Assembly: GCF_000633455.1 (NCBI RefSeq)
Contig: NZ_AYMG01000003.1
Location: 124,001-188,000 of the forward strand
Length of the DNA stretch: 64,000 bases
From: Pedobacter jeongneungensis
GTDB taxonomy: Bacteria > Bacteroidota > Bacteroidia > Sphingobacteriales > Sphingobacteriaceae
Direction: 5' to 3'
Shown here: positions 34,707 to 43,407 of the stretch, in pieces
Layout of the letters: every line of letters begins with the position of its first letter
How positions within the stretch are numbered: the stretch's first letter is position 1
The notes under the pieces: model-generated
Database searches by the model: none
Told to the model about the DNA's origin: nothing
The model's input: only the letters and a program-made list of their open reading frames with translations
Program-made: the position numbers and the translations under genes

Positions 34707-36347
34707 CTAAGCCATATACTTCCCTACAATTGGCATTCTTCTGCCCATACCAAATGCTTTAGGCGACACCCTTAAAATAGGCGGTGTTTGATAACGTTTA
34801 AACTCGGCAATGTTAACCATTTTCAGAATCCGTTTCACTAAGGCTTCATCGTAGCCCTGGGCAATAATTGCTTTCGAGCCTTGTTTCTTTTCGATGTGCT
34901 GGTATAATATTTTATCGAGAATTTCATATTCCGGTAAAGAATCAGAATCTTTCTGATCAGGCCTCAATTCTGCCGAAGGTGGTTTAACAATAGTATTCAC
35001 CGGAATAATTTCCCTTTCCTTATTGATGTACCTGGCCAGCTCAAAAACCTGCATTTTGTATACATCTCCAATTACCCCAATTGCACCGCACATATCGCCA
35101 TACAAAGTGCCATAACCTACTGCACATTCACTTTTGTTTGAGGTATTGAGTAAAATATAACCAAACTTATTGCTCATGGCCATATTAATGATCCCCCGGA
35201 TTCGGGCCTGAATATTTTCTTCAGCAAGGTTGAAAGGTAAACCTTTAAAAGCTGGCGCTAAAATATGGTCAAAAGCTTCGGCAACTTCTTTAATCGGCAC
35301 AATTTCGTGCATACAACCGATATTATTCACCAGATCCAAAGCATCCTGAACCGAGTGATCGGACGAAAATTTTGAAGGCATTAAAACTGCCATTACGTTT
35401 TCTGCCCCTAAAGCGCGACAAGCCAAAGCGCAAACTACCGCAGAATCAATTCCACCAGATAAACCTAAAACTGCTTTGCTGAAACCGGATTTTCGGAAAT
35501 AATCTTTGATCCCTAAAATCAATGCATCGTGAATCTGCTCGATATCTGTCAGCCTTTCCGATTTCGGATATTTATTACGCACACTTTCAACCTCTTCTAA
35601 ATCAAAGACCTGAAGATCTTCTTCAAAATATTTCATTTCGGCTTTCATTTCGCCATCGGCATCAAAAACCAGCGAACCGCCGTCGAAAATAATTTCTGTT
35701 TGTGCACCCACCTGGTTTACATAAAATACCGGAAGCTTATATTTCTTTGCATTATCGGCCAGTACCTGTATGCGCTCATCATCGTGGGTATAAGAGAACG
35801 GAGAAGCAGCAATATTGATCATTACATCAGGCTGCTCTTTAATCAGCTCATCCATTGGATTTGACACATACAGCGGGTTATCATTGATATTCCAAAGGTC
35901 TTCACAAATGGTTAATGCAATCTTTTTCCCTTGAAATTCGATACAGCTAAACTGAGTAGCCGGTTCAAAATAACGGTACTCATCAAACACATCGTAGGTA
36001 GGTAAAAGTGCTTTTTTAACTACGGCCTTAACTTTTCCGGCTTCGATAAAATAAGCCGCATTAAATAAATCTTTCCCCTGCAATACCTCATTCTTCACCG
36101 GTAAACCAACAATACAGGCTATATCGGTACAATGCTTTGCAATCTCTTCAACAGCATTTTCGCAGAGTACGATAAACTCTTCAAACTCTAAAAAATCTCT
36201 TGGCGGATAACCGCAAATGGCCAGCTCTGCAAATACAACAAGATCAGCCCCTTTTGCTTTCGCCAATTGGATGTTCTCGGTTATTTTTTGGGTATTGGCC
36301 TCAAAGTTTCCGATATGGTAATTGAGTTGTGCCAGCGCTATTTTCAT
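34707..36347 (-). CDS. nadE: Glutamine-dependent NAD+ synthase
   Basis: Last step of NAD biosynthesis, amidating deamido-NAD with ammonia from glutamine. 546 residues, the two-domain form. The N-terminal nitrilase-like glutaminase has Glu41 (ELAICGYPP), Lys111/112 (KKALLPTYD) and Cys148 (ICEDLWN). The C-terminal synthetase has the ATP pyrophosphatase loop SGGIDS (297-302) and the family strings ENIQARIRGIINMAMSN and NKSECAVGYGTLYGD. In many Bacteroidota nadE lies next to gldB, as here. Confidence 0.97.
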   Translation of the reverse strand: MKIALAQLNYHIGNFEANTQKITENIQLAKAKGADLVVFAELAICGYPPRDFLEFEEFIVLCENAVEEIAKHCTDIACIVGLPVKNEVLQGKDLFNAAYFIEAGKVKAVVKKALLPTYDVFDEYRYFEPATQFSCIEFQGKKIALTICEDLWNINDNPLYVSNPMDELIKEQPDVMINIAASPFSYTHDDERIQVLADNAKKYKLPVFYVNQVGAQTEIIFDGGSLVFDADGEMKAEMKYFEEDLQVFDLEEVESVRNKYPKSERLTDIEQIHDALILGIKDYFRKSGFSKAVLGLSGGIDSAVVCALACRALGAENVMAVLMPSKFSSDHSVQDALDLVNNIGCMHEIVPIKEVAEAFDHILAPAFKGLPFNLAEENIQARIRGIINMAMSNKFGYILLNTSNKSECAVGYGTLYGDMCGAIGVIGDVYKMQVFELARYINKEREIIPVNTIVKPPSAELRPDQKDSDSLPEYEILDKILYQHIEKKQGSKAIIAQGYDEALVKRILKMVNIAEFKRYQTPPILRVSPKAFGMGRRMPIVGKYMA

Positions 36348-36409
36348 TTTTGTAGTAGATTTTAAGAGTATCGGGTATTAGGTACTGAGTATTAAGACAA
36401 ATGTCACTA

Positions 36410-37078
36410 TTAAAAGAATACGCCGAAATTAAGTGCTAAATAATGGTTTTTAACATTTCTGCCTTTATCACTTACAATATTGGTAAAGCCATTGTTAAAG
36501 GTTAAACCGGCCACTATGCTGGTATTTCCGGAAATATCAAATTCACCACCACCACCAATAATTAATCCTGCACGATAAAGTTTAATATTATCAGATACAT
36601 TTAAATTGTCACCTACAACTGATCCATCAGTTACAGCATCCTGCTTAGCACTAATGTTAAATGAATTAGACAATCCAAACTGACCATACCAACGTTTTCC
36701 ATCAGCCTTTATGGTTTTTAATTTAACAGTTAATGGCAGATCTACATATTGCAGTTTATATTTTAAATCGTAAGCTTTTGGAATAGAGCCACCTGTATAA
36801 TATGGCTCGGCATTTACTTCTGTACTTTTGCCATTTATAGAAGTAATGGTCAATGCGGTAGCAAAACTATAATTTGGAGCAAAGTTAAAATCACCGATTA
36901 ATCCATAAGAAAATCCCAAAGCTATTCCATCGGTTTTGCCCTGCTCGGGTTTAATCCAGCCAAAAGTTGGCGTAGCAGTTAAACCTAATCTGAAGCCGTA
37001 ATTGGTTAAAGAAGAATTTTGCGCCCATGCGCCGAAACTTAAAAGAGATAAAATTAAAATGGCCGATATTCTTTTCAT
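36410..37078 (-). CDS. Porin-family outer-membrane beta-barrel protein
   Basis: 222 residues. Signal peptide to about residue 20 (AWAQ). Repeating amphipathic strands include YGFRLGLTATPTFGW, IALGFSYGLIGDFNF, LQYVDLPLTVKLKT, WYGQFGLSNSFNISA, and a C-terminal HYLALNFGVFF ending in Phe. This fits the small OmpA-like/porT-type barrels common in the phylum; ligand unknown. It is between nadE and the divergent gldB; the 28 bp gap to the latter must hold both promoters, so they may share control. Confidence 0.85.
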   Translation of the reverse strand: MKRISAILILSLLSFGAWAQNSSLTNYGFRLGLTATPTFGWIKPEQGKTDGIALGFSYGLIGDFNFAPNYSFATALTITSINGKSTEVNAEPYYTGGSIPKAYDLKYKLQYVDLPLTVKLKTIKADGKRWYGQFGLSNSFNISAKQDAVTDGSVVGDNLNVSDNIKLYRAGLIIGGGGEFDISGNTSIVAGLTFNNGFTNIVSDKGRNVKNHYLALNFGVFF

Positions 37079-37106
37079 GCTATAGCTGTTTATATATTTG
37101 TTCTAC

Positions 37107-38141
37107 ATGACATATAACGTAAAACACTGGCAAATTTATCTAATTTTTCTTTTTGCCATGGCATTTATTTCCTGCAGGCAAAATAACCGGCCTGATGTAA
37201 GTGAAATACAGGTGGATATCAAGATCGAAAGATTTGATAACGAGCTATTTGCAGGTAAAAAGAAAAACATTACAGAAGTCAATCAACAGCTTAGCTCCAA
37301 ATATGGCGTATTTTATGATGATTTTATCCACCGGATATTAGATAGTAAATATTCAAATACCGAGTCGCTGGCCAATTTGTACCGCGACCAGGCTTATACC
37401 GATTTAACCAAAGAAGTGGATAGCGTTTTTCCAAATCTGAAAGCTCAGGAAGCAGGCTTAAATGAAACTTTTAAATACATTAAATACTATTATCCAAAGG
37501 CTAAAATTCCGAAGTTTATTGCTTTTGCTTCCGGTTTTGCTTACCAGATGCCAGTTGGCGACAATTACCTGGGCATTGGTTTAGATATGTTCCTTGGCAA
37601 AGACAGTAAATTTTACAAAGCCATTGTACAAAGTGTTCCATTATACCTCTCTCGGAGATTTGCCCCCGAATATATTGTACCACGAGTAGCAGAAACCTAT
37701 GCCCATGAAGAACTTTTTACCGAACCCGACGAAAACAGGACACTTTTATCTAAAATGATCTTTCAGGGAAAAATATTGTACTTTCTTGATCAGGTTTTAC
37801 CCGAAAATGTAGGTGATTCTACCAAAATAGGCTACACGCAGCAGCAATTGGATTGGGCACAAAATTTTGAGGGCGACATTTGGGCATATTTTTTGGAGAA
37901 CAACTTTTTGTATGAAACCGATTATCAAAAGATTCAGGTATTTTTATCTGAAGGACCTTTTACACCGGGTTTAGGGGAAAACAGAGATTCGGCACCAAAA
38001 TTGGGTATATGGATGGGTTGGCAAATTGTAAGAAAATATATGGCAGCGCATCCTGACGTTACTTTGCAAAAATTAATGGCAGATAATGATGCGCAGAAAA
38101 TATTAAATCAATCGAAGTATAAACCGAAACAAAAAAAATAA
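37107..38141 (+). CDS. gldB: Gliding motility lipoprotein GldB
   Basis: Lipoprotein of the Bacteroidota gliding machinery and related secretion; many non-gliding members also keep it. The ATG at 37107 is preferred to the in-frame TTG at 37098, giving a lipoprotein signal that ends FISC (Cys near 23). The mature part has the family pattern IKIERFDNELF near residue 40 and a helical centre ending in LGIWMGWQIVRKYMA. About 345 residues, usual for GldB. Position next to nadE supports the call. No other gld genes are in this window, so it does not show that the cell glides. Confidence 0.88.
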   Translation: MTYNVKHWQIYLIFLFAMAFISCRQNNRPDVSEIQVDIKIERFDNELFAGKKKNITEVNQQLSSKYGVFYDDFIHRILDSKYSNTESLANLYRDQAYTDLTKEVDSVFPNLKAQEAGLNETFKYIKYYYPKAKIPKFIAFASGFAYQMPVGDNYLGIGLDMFLGKDSKFYKAIVQSVPLYLSRRFAPEYIVPRVAETYAHEELFTEPDENRTLLSKMIFQGKILYFLDQVLPENVGDSTKIGYTQQQLDWAQNFEGDIWAYFLENNFLYETDYQKIQVFLSEGPFTPGLGENRDSAPKLGIWMGWQIVRKYMAAHPDVTLQKLMADNDAQKILNQSKYKPKQKK

Positions 38142-38259
38142 TTTGCAGTTTCGAGTGATCAGTTTACAGTTGCAAACCAAAAACAATTTAACAATACAAC
38201 AGTTAAGCAATAAAATCGATCGGTTAAACTTTAAAAAGTAATCATCCTAAATTAAATCT

Positions 38260-39033
38260 ATGAGAGTTGGCATTGTATTATCAGGCGGAGGCATCAGGGG
38301 AATCGCACATTTAGGTGTTTTAAAAGCCTTTAGCAATTTGGGCATTACCTTTAGCCACATTAGCGGAACTAGTGCCGGCGCCATAGCCGGAGCTTTTTTT
38401 GCGGCTGGCATAGATCCCGAAGAAGGTTTGAATATTTTCCTTAAAACCAAACTCTGGCGTTTCGTTCGCCCGGCAGTAGGTTCTTTGGGACTGATCAATA
38501 TTGAGAATACCGCTTTAATTTTAAAAGAATATTTCCCTGACGATACCATTGAAAAACTAAAAATACCTTTAACCATTGCTGCCGTAAATTTTAGCGAAGG
38601 CCGTCTGGTATATTTCACCAAAGGACCGCTAATCAGAGCGGTACATGCTTCCAGCTGTATCCCAGGGATCTTTAAACCCATTATGATCGATGGTCAGATG
38701 TATGTAGATGGTGGTATTTTAAATAATTTCCCTGTCGAACCTTTAATGGAAGATTGTGATTTTATTATTGGCTCATCTTGTAATCACCTTAAACCTGTAG
38801 ATAAAATTACGGGTATTACCAATTTAATGGGCCGGGCAGGCATAATGTCAATCAATCATGATATGGAAAGGAAGGCGAAATTCTGTAATGTACTTATCGA
38901 ACCGAAAGGTTTAGGCGCAATTAGCACCTTTGATATGAAACGAGCCGAGGATATTTATTGGCTGGCACATGAAGAGGCATTGATTACAATTAAGAATAGC
39001 CCTACAATTTCTGAACTGATCACAAAACCCTAA
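38260..39033 (+). CDS. Patatin-like phospholipase
   Basis: 257 residues with the Ser-Asp dyad fold: oxyanion loop GGGIRGIAHLG (about 8-18), nucleophile Ser in GTSAGA (about 42) and Asp in VDGGIL (about 149). Patatins hydrolyse acyl chains of lipids; many bacterial ones are cytoplasmic or secreted regulators. No signal peptide is present here. The target lipid is unknown. It has its own promoter region and is followed by the first astacin leader. Confidence 0.93.
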   Translation: MRVGIVLSGGGIRGIAHLGVLKAFSNLGITFSHISGTSAGAIAGAFFAAGIDPEEGLNIFLKTKLWRFVRPAVGSLGLINIENTALILKEYFPDDTIEKLKIPLTIAAVNFSEGRLVYFTKGPLIRAVHASSCIPGIFKPIMIDGQMYVDGGILNNFPVEPLMEDCDFIIGSSCNHLKPVDKITGITNLMGRAGIMSINHDMERKAKFCNVLIEPKGLGAISTFDMKRAEDIYWLAHEEALITIKNSPTISELITKP

Positions 39034-39111
39034 TCCAGTTTTATTAAAATTAATTTGATAAAAAGTAATATTAATAATACATTGTCATATTAAAAAATGA
39101 TAAAATTATCA

Positions 39112-39346
39112 GGTGTAATAAATACACTTATGCAATAAAAATATTACATTTCTTTTGGTGATGACATAATTATGTTTTACTTTAGGATTATACTCTGCTG
39201 ATGCAGAGGAAAATATCCTAAATGTCTATCTATGTTTATCAACCTGATTATTCTCTTCCAGAGAAGAAGAATTCCTGTTTTTACGATCTTCTAACTTGAT
39301 TTTCTCAGTCAAACAGATCATTAATTTTTACCTAAAAACCTAAAAC
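39112..39346 (+). promoter_or_regulatory. Promoter and structured 5' leader of astacin-like protease gene 1
   Basis: Matches the leader at 40532-40768 over its length. In order: an inverted GTGTA-N5-TACAC (39113-39127), TGCAATAAAAATATTACA (39131-39148), then a two-stem element (39181-39222) with outer stem TTTAGGAT / ATCCTAAA and inner hairpin CTCTGC-TGAT-GCAGAG, then about 110 bases nearly identical to the second leader up to the ATG. The last part contains TTCTCTTCCAGAGAA, a third small hairpin. This fits a long transcribed leader. Part of 39034-39346, which otherwise has no gene. Confidence 0.7.
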
Positions 39347-40138
39347 ATGAAATTCTTAAAATTAAATAAAACCCTCTTTACCGCGCTTGCATTATTCGCC
39401 TGTAAAAAGGAAAAACCAACAGAAAATGCAGATCTGCAAAAACCTGAAACATCTGCTGTTAATCCCCTTGGCAACATCCAGATCTGTACAGAAAGATCTT
39501 TAGATGGCATTACACCCAGAGGTGCTGTTTTGAAAACAAAAAAATGGACACCTGGAACCACACTTAAAGTTAGTTTAAATGGTAGTACCGCAGCCATCAG
39601 GGCTAAAGTAATCCAATTTGCAAAAGCATGGGAAACCTATGCGAATATCAAATTTAACTTCGTAACCAATGATAATACCGCAACCATTAGGGTAAGTTTC
39701 GTTAGTGGAGATGGATCCTGGTCTTACATTGGAAAAGATGCCAATTCAATTTCGTCTGCCAATGCGACCATGAACTTTGGTTGGTTAACTTCAACTACTG
39801 CTGATTCGGAATATAGCCGTGTGGTGATTCACGAATTTGGCCACGCTTTGGGCATGATCCATGAGCATCAGCATCCATTGGTTGCCATTCCATGGGATAA
39901 ACCAGCTGTATATGCGTATTACGCTGCCGCGCCAAATTACTGGAGTCAGGCTGATGTAGATAATAACTTATTTGCAAAATACAGTACTACTCAAACAAAC
40001 TATAGCGCTTACGATAAAAATTCGATTATGCACTATTCGGTGCCAAACGAATTAACCATAGGCGATTATGAAGTGGGGTGGAACACTGTTTTATCACCTA
40101 CTGATAAAACGTTTATTGCTTCAGTATATCCATTTTAA
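39347..40138 (+). CDS. Astacin-like (M12A) zinc metalloprotease lipoprotein, copy 1
   Basis: 263 residues. Lipoprotein signal ending LFAC (Cys near 19), then KKEKPTE. The catalytic site is the full astacin pattern HEFGHALGMIHEHQHP (His162; HExxHxxGxxHE) with the Met-turn SIMHYSV near residue 230. This branch cleaves proteins outside the cell. The signal is shorter by a few residues than in copy 2, but the lipobox is kept. Copy 2 lies 630 bp downstream with the same leader, so this is a recent duplication including its promoter. A terminator follows. Confidence 0.92.
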   Translation: MKFLKLNKTLFTALALFACKKEKPTENADLQKPETSAVNPLGNIQICTERSLDGITPRGAVLKTKKWTPGTTLKVSLNGSTAAIRAKVIQFAKAWETYANIKFNFVTNDNTATIRVSFVSGDGSWSYIGKDANSISSANATMNFGWLTSTTADSEYSRVVIHEFGHALGMIHEHQHPLVAIPWDKPAVYAYYAAAPNYWSQADVDNNLFAKYSTTQTNYSAYDKNSIMHYSVPNELTIGDYEVGWNTVLSPTDKTFIASVYPF

Positions 40139-40150
40139 AAAATGAAACAG

Positions 40151-40190
40151 GCTACACCTTATGAATAAATCACCGGGTGTAGCTTGTTTT
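40151..40190 (+). terminator. Intrinsic terminator after astacin-like gene 1
   Basis: GCTACACC (40151) pairs with GGTGTAGC (40176-40183), followed by TTGTTTTT. The remaining 40190-40530 is AT-rich and holds no gene. Confidence 0.85.
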
Positions 40191-40531
40191 TAACCACCCA
40201 AAACATCATCAGCTCAAAACCTTTATTACGCAGACTCTTAAATAAAGTTTCATTTCCTTTTGCATTACTGCAAATACTCCTCATAAAAAGAAGATAAAAT
40301 CTTATCATTCAAAATCCTGATTTCACCTACTTATAAGAAATTCTGTCTTTTATATTCAAATTTTTGATGCACAAGGAATATTTTATCGATCAACATCAAA
40401 AATTTCTTAGTGAAATAAATTCCTCAATAATTTTTCAGGAAACAATAAAAATAATGCGTTAGAATAAAGAGAACAAACACGAATGCATTTAAAATAATAC
40501 AATTTGTAAACATAAAAATACATACTAAATC

Positions 40532-40768
40532 GGTGTAAAAAACACACTTTGTAATAAAAAAATTACATTTTTATTGACATTAATGTAATATTATTTTACC
40601 TTAGGTCTTGATCTCCTGACAATCAGGAGATTTTTAACCTAAACGTCTATCTATGTTTTTTTACCTGATTATTCTCTTCCAGAGAAGAAGAATTCCTGTT
40701 TTTACGATCTTCTAACTTGATTTTCTCAGTCAAACAGATCATTAATTTTTACCTAAAAAACCTAAAAC
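40532..40768 (+). promoter_or_regulatory. Promoter and structured 5' leader of astacin-like protease gene 2
   Basis: Counterpart of the leader at 39112. GTGTAAAAAACACAC (40533-40547), a perfect inverted TGTAATAAAAAAATTACA (40550-40567), then the 42-base two-stem element (40601-40642): outer stem TTAGGT / ACCTAA and inner hairpin TCTCCTGA-CAA-TCAGGAGA. From ACCTGATTATTCTCTTCC to the ATG it is almost identical to copy 1 with one added A. The stem sequences differ from copy 1 but the pairing is kept. Confidence 0.72.
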
Positions 40769-41593
40769 ATGAAATTCTTAAAACTAAATAAAAATTTACT
40801 TGCTGCTTTTGCATTAACAACCGTATTATTCGCTTGTAAAAAGGAAAAACCAACAGAAATAGTACCAGATAAACCCGAATTAAGCAGTGCAGGCAAACTG
40901 GAAAATATTCATATGTGTACTGCTGAATTATTTTCGCATGGGGGGGTAACCCCAAGAGCCGCTCTTTTAAAGTCAACCAAATGGCAACCCGGAACCGTGA
41001 TAACAGTGAGTTTGAATACGACTGGCTCTACTGAAATGGTGAGGAACAAAGTGATTCAATATGCCAAAGAGTGGGAAAAATATGCCAACATTAAATTTAA
41101 GTTTGTAGCTAATGATGATGATGATGCAACCATTAGGGTAAGCTTTGATTCTGGGCCTACTGACGGATCTTGGTCTAACCTTGGTACGGATGCTGAGGAT
41201 GTGTATAGGGGTTCAACAATGAACTTTGGTTGGTTCACAGATGCTACACCCGATTTGGAATTTAGCCGTACTACATTACACGAATTTGGCCATGCTTTAG
41301 GTTTAGTTCACGAGCAAAGCCATCCATTGGTAGATATCCCATGGGATAAACCTGCTGTTTATGCTTATTGTGCCGCACCGCCAAATAATTGGACCAAGGC
41401 AGAGGTTGATTATAATTTCTTTTATAAATATAGCAAATCGCAAACCAATTATAGCAAATACGATCCGCTTTCTATTATGCACTATCCTGTTTCAAATAAA
41501 CTCACCATCGGTGATTATGAAGTGGGAAAAAATAATGTATTATCTGATACCGATAAAGCATTTATTGCTACGGCATATCCTCTTAAAAAATAA
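40769..41593 (+). CDS. Astacin-like (M12A) zinc metalloprotease lipoprotein, copy 2
   Basis: 274 residues, paralog of copy 1. Signal MKFLKLNKNLLAAFALTTVL ends FAC (Cys near 23). Zinc site HEFGHALGLVHEQSHP (His171) and Met-turn SIMHYPV are intact, so it should be active. Differences concentrate in the acidic loop AEDVYRGST and the substrate-side CAAPPNNWTKAE. Probably secreted to the outer surface like copy 1. It ends in its own terminator, so both copies are single-gene units under matching control. Confidence 0.92.
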   Translation: MKFLKLNKNLLAAFALTTVLFACKKEKPTEIVPDKPELSSAGKLENIHMCTAELFSHGGVTPRAALLKSTKWQPGTVITVSLNTTGSTEMVRNKVIQYAKEWEKYANIKFKFVANDDDDATIRVSFDSGPTDGSWSNLGTDAEDVYRGSTMNFGWFTDATPDLEFSRTTLHEFGHALGLVHEQSHPLVDIPWDKPAVYAYCAAPPNNWTKAEVDYNFFYKYSKSQTNYSKYDPLSIMHYPVSNKLTIGDYEVGKNNVLSDTDKAFIATAYPLKK

Positions 41594-41599
41594 ATAGTT

Positions 41600-41636
41600 A
41601 CACATAGTGGTTTAATTCACCACTATGTGTATTTTG
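41600..41636 (+). terminator. Intrinsic terminator after astacin-like gene 2
   Basis: Stem ACACATAGTGG / CCACTATGTGT with a short loop, then ATTTTG. The in-frame GTG at 41627 falls in this stem, which argues against it as the start of the next gene. Confidence 0.9.
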
Positions 41637-41659
41637 CTTTGTATAAACCAAAAACAAAT

Positions 41660-42577
41660 ATGCGGATCACCTTGCGGATTTTCTTTTTTAAATATTGCTT
41701 AACCTGTTTAATTCTTATTCTATTTTATAAAACTTCATCAGCACAAAACGTTCCGCATAAATGGGAAATAAAGCCTTATGCTGGTTTTCAGCAATCGCGT
41801 TTTGATTGGTCTATTGCAGGCAATGCCCAGGGAACAAACCCTAATGTACTATCAGAACTGATCTGGAAAAACCTTAAAGGACCAAGCTATGGTTTGGATA
41901 TTAAGTACAACATTACCAATAAACTCAGTGTAAAGATTGCAAACCAATATAGCAACGTTACCAGGGGCGAGGCAGAAGATACCGATTATGCAGATGATAA
42001 CAGACAAGGCGCTTTTTATTTTGATCTGCTCAATGCCAATAAAGGCTATTTGTATAATGTTGATTTTCAACTTGATTATCAACTTTTAAAGCTGGGAAAA
42101 TTCAACATTAATCCGGTTATTGGGATTTCATATAACCAACAAAAATTTCACCTGCTCGAAAGCGCAAGTAATCCGGCAAGCAATGGACTAAACTCCACTT
42201 ACGAAGCCAGATATAAAGGTTTTGACTTCGGTGGGACTTTTGTTTTTAAAACAGATGCATTTAGCATTGGTGCTACCGTTTTAGGAGGATTTTACACCTA
42301 TTCTGCAAAGGCCAACTGGAATTTAATTCCAGATTTTGCCAAACCTGTAAGTTTTACACACAAAGCCAACTCTTTCGCACTAAACGGCGACATTAACTTA
42401 TCGGTACCGCTAAATAAAAGTTTAAGTGTAGAAGCTGATTATAAAATTAATAACATCAATACTTATTCTGGAGTCGACAAAGCTTATTTTAACGACCGTA
42501 ATACGGAAGAAACACAATTTAATGGCGCAAATTTTAGAAAAAATGCAGTATTTTTGGGGTTAAAGTTTAGCTTTTAA
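41660..42577 (+). CDS. Exported beta-barrel-type protein, unknown function
   Basis: About 305 residues from the ATG at 41660, which yields a clean signal peptide (RITLRIFFFKYCLTCLILIL, cut near SSAQ). The mature chain is built of strands alternating aromatic and polar residues: WEIKPYAGFQQSRFDW, LSVKIANQYSNVT, YNVDFQLDYQLLKLGKF, VIGISYNQQKFHLLES, and ends NAVFLGLKFSF, the usual terminal Phe of outer-membrane barrels. It is downstream of the astacin pair but separated by a terminator. Function is unknown. Confidence 0.78.
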   Translation: MRITLRIFFFKYCLTCLILILFYKTSSAQNVPHKWEIKPYAGFQQSRFDWSIAGNAQGTNPNVLSELIWKNLKGPSYGLDIKYNITNKLSVKIANQYSNVTRGEAEDTDYADDNRQGAFYFDLLNANKGYLYNVDFQLDYQLLKLGKFNINPVIGISYNQQKFHLLESASNPASNGLNSTYEARYKGFDFGGTFVFKTDAFSIGATVLGGFYTYSAKANWNLIPDFAKPVSFTHKANSFALNGDINLSVPLNKSLSVEADYKINNINTYSGVDKAYFNDRNTEETQFNGANFRKNAVFLGLKFSF

Positions 42578-42599
42578 AAAAACAAGACTACAGCGTCCT

Positions 42600-43316
42600 T
42601 TATTGTTTTAAAGCAACCAAACGTTCGCCTTCTAAAACCGGAATGGCTTCACAAATATTCAATTGTAAGCAAAAAACAACATCTTCCTCGATATTCAATT
42701 GTGCAAGCCGATGACTATGAGAAGATTTGTGCAGGTATCTCCGCAGATCATCTTTAGCTAACAGGTATAAATCCTCCGCAGCCACGCTAGAATCATCAAA
42801 ATGTTCGAAATTTTGACGGAGTTTGTTCACAACAGCGCCTGCAAATAAAGTATCTTCTAAATTAAACTGATCTTTCCAACCGGCACACAATAAAAGCACA
42901 TTTTTATCCTGGCTTTTCAAATAAGAACAAAGTGAATCTAAATTAAGGAATGATCCGATTATAACCTGATAAGCTCTTTTTTGTGCCAAATGCAAAGCTT
43001 TGGTACCATTGGTTGTAGTAAGGACAACCGTTTTTCCCCCAACTTTTTCTTTGGTGTATGAAAAGGGAGAATTACCAAAATCATATCCTGTTACTACTTC
43101 TCCGTTTCTTTCTGCAGCCAATAAAAATCCACTGTCGCGATAATTTAAACAATCTTCTACATTGGCAACCGGAATTATTGCTTCAGCACCATTATCTATA
43201 CCATAAGTAATAGATGATGTAGCTCTTAAGATATCGATCACCACTACAATGCTTTCTTCGATATCATATAAATCGATGAGCGCAGGGGTTAAACAAACTT
43301 CTATTTTTTTTGACAT
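42600..43316 (-). CDS. comB: 2-phosphosulfolactate phosphatase family protein
   Basis: 238 residues, cytoplasmic. In the archaeal coenzyme M path ComB removes phosphate from phosphosulfolactate; bacteria carry the family for sulfolactate or unknown uses. Family strings visible: IVVVIDILRATSSITYGIDNGA (about 22-43), AAERNGEVVTGYDFGNSP, and VLTTTNGTKALHLA (about 98-111). No other coenzyme M gene is seen here, so the pathway role is open. Convergent with the barrel gene. Confidence 0.85.
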   Translation of the reverse strand: MSKKIEVCLTPALIDLYDIEESIVVVIDILRATSSITYGIDNGAEAIIPVANVEDCLNYRDSGFLLAAERNGEVVTGYDFGNSPFSYTKEKVGGKTVVLTTTNGTKALHLAQKRAYQVIIGSFLNLDSLCSYLKSQDKNVLLLCAGWKDQFNLEDTLFAGAVVNKLRQNFEHFDDSSVAAEDLYLLAKDDLRRYLHKSSHSHRLAQLNIEEDVVFCLQLNICEAIPVLEGERLVALKQ

Positions 43317-43407
43317 TTGAGGAGTATTGAGATGTGAGATATGAGTATTGAGATGTGAGATTTTAGTCGTAAAGCCGTCTCAAATCTCACATCTACTGTC
43401 TCAAATC

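Noticed and set aside
41627..41659. Upstream GTG start for the barrel protein
   Set aside because: It lies within the terminator stem of the preceding gene and spoils the signal peptide; ATG at 41660 fits.
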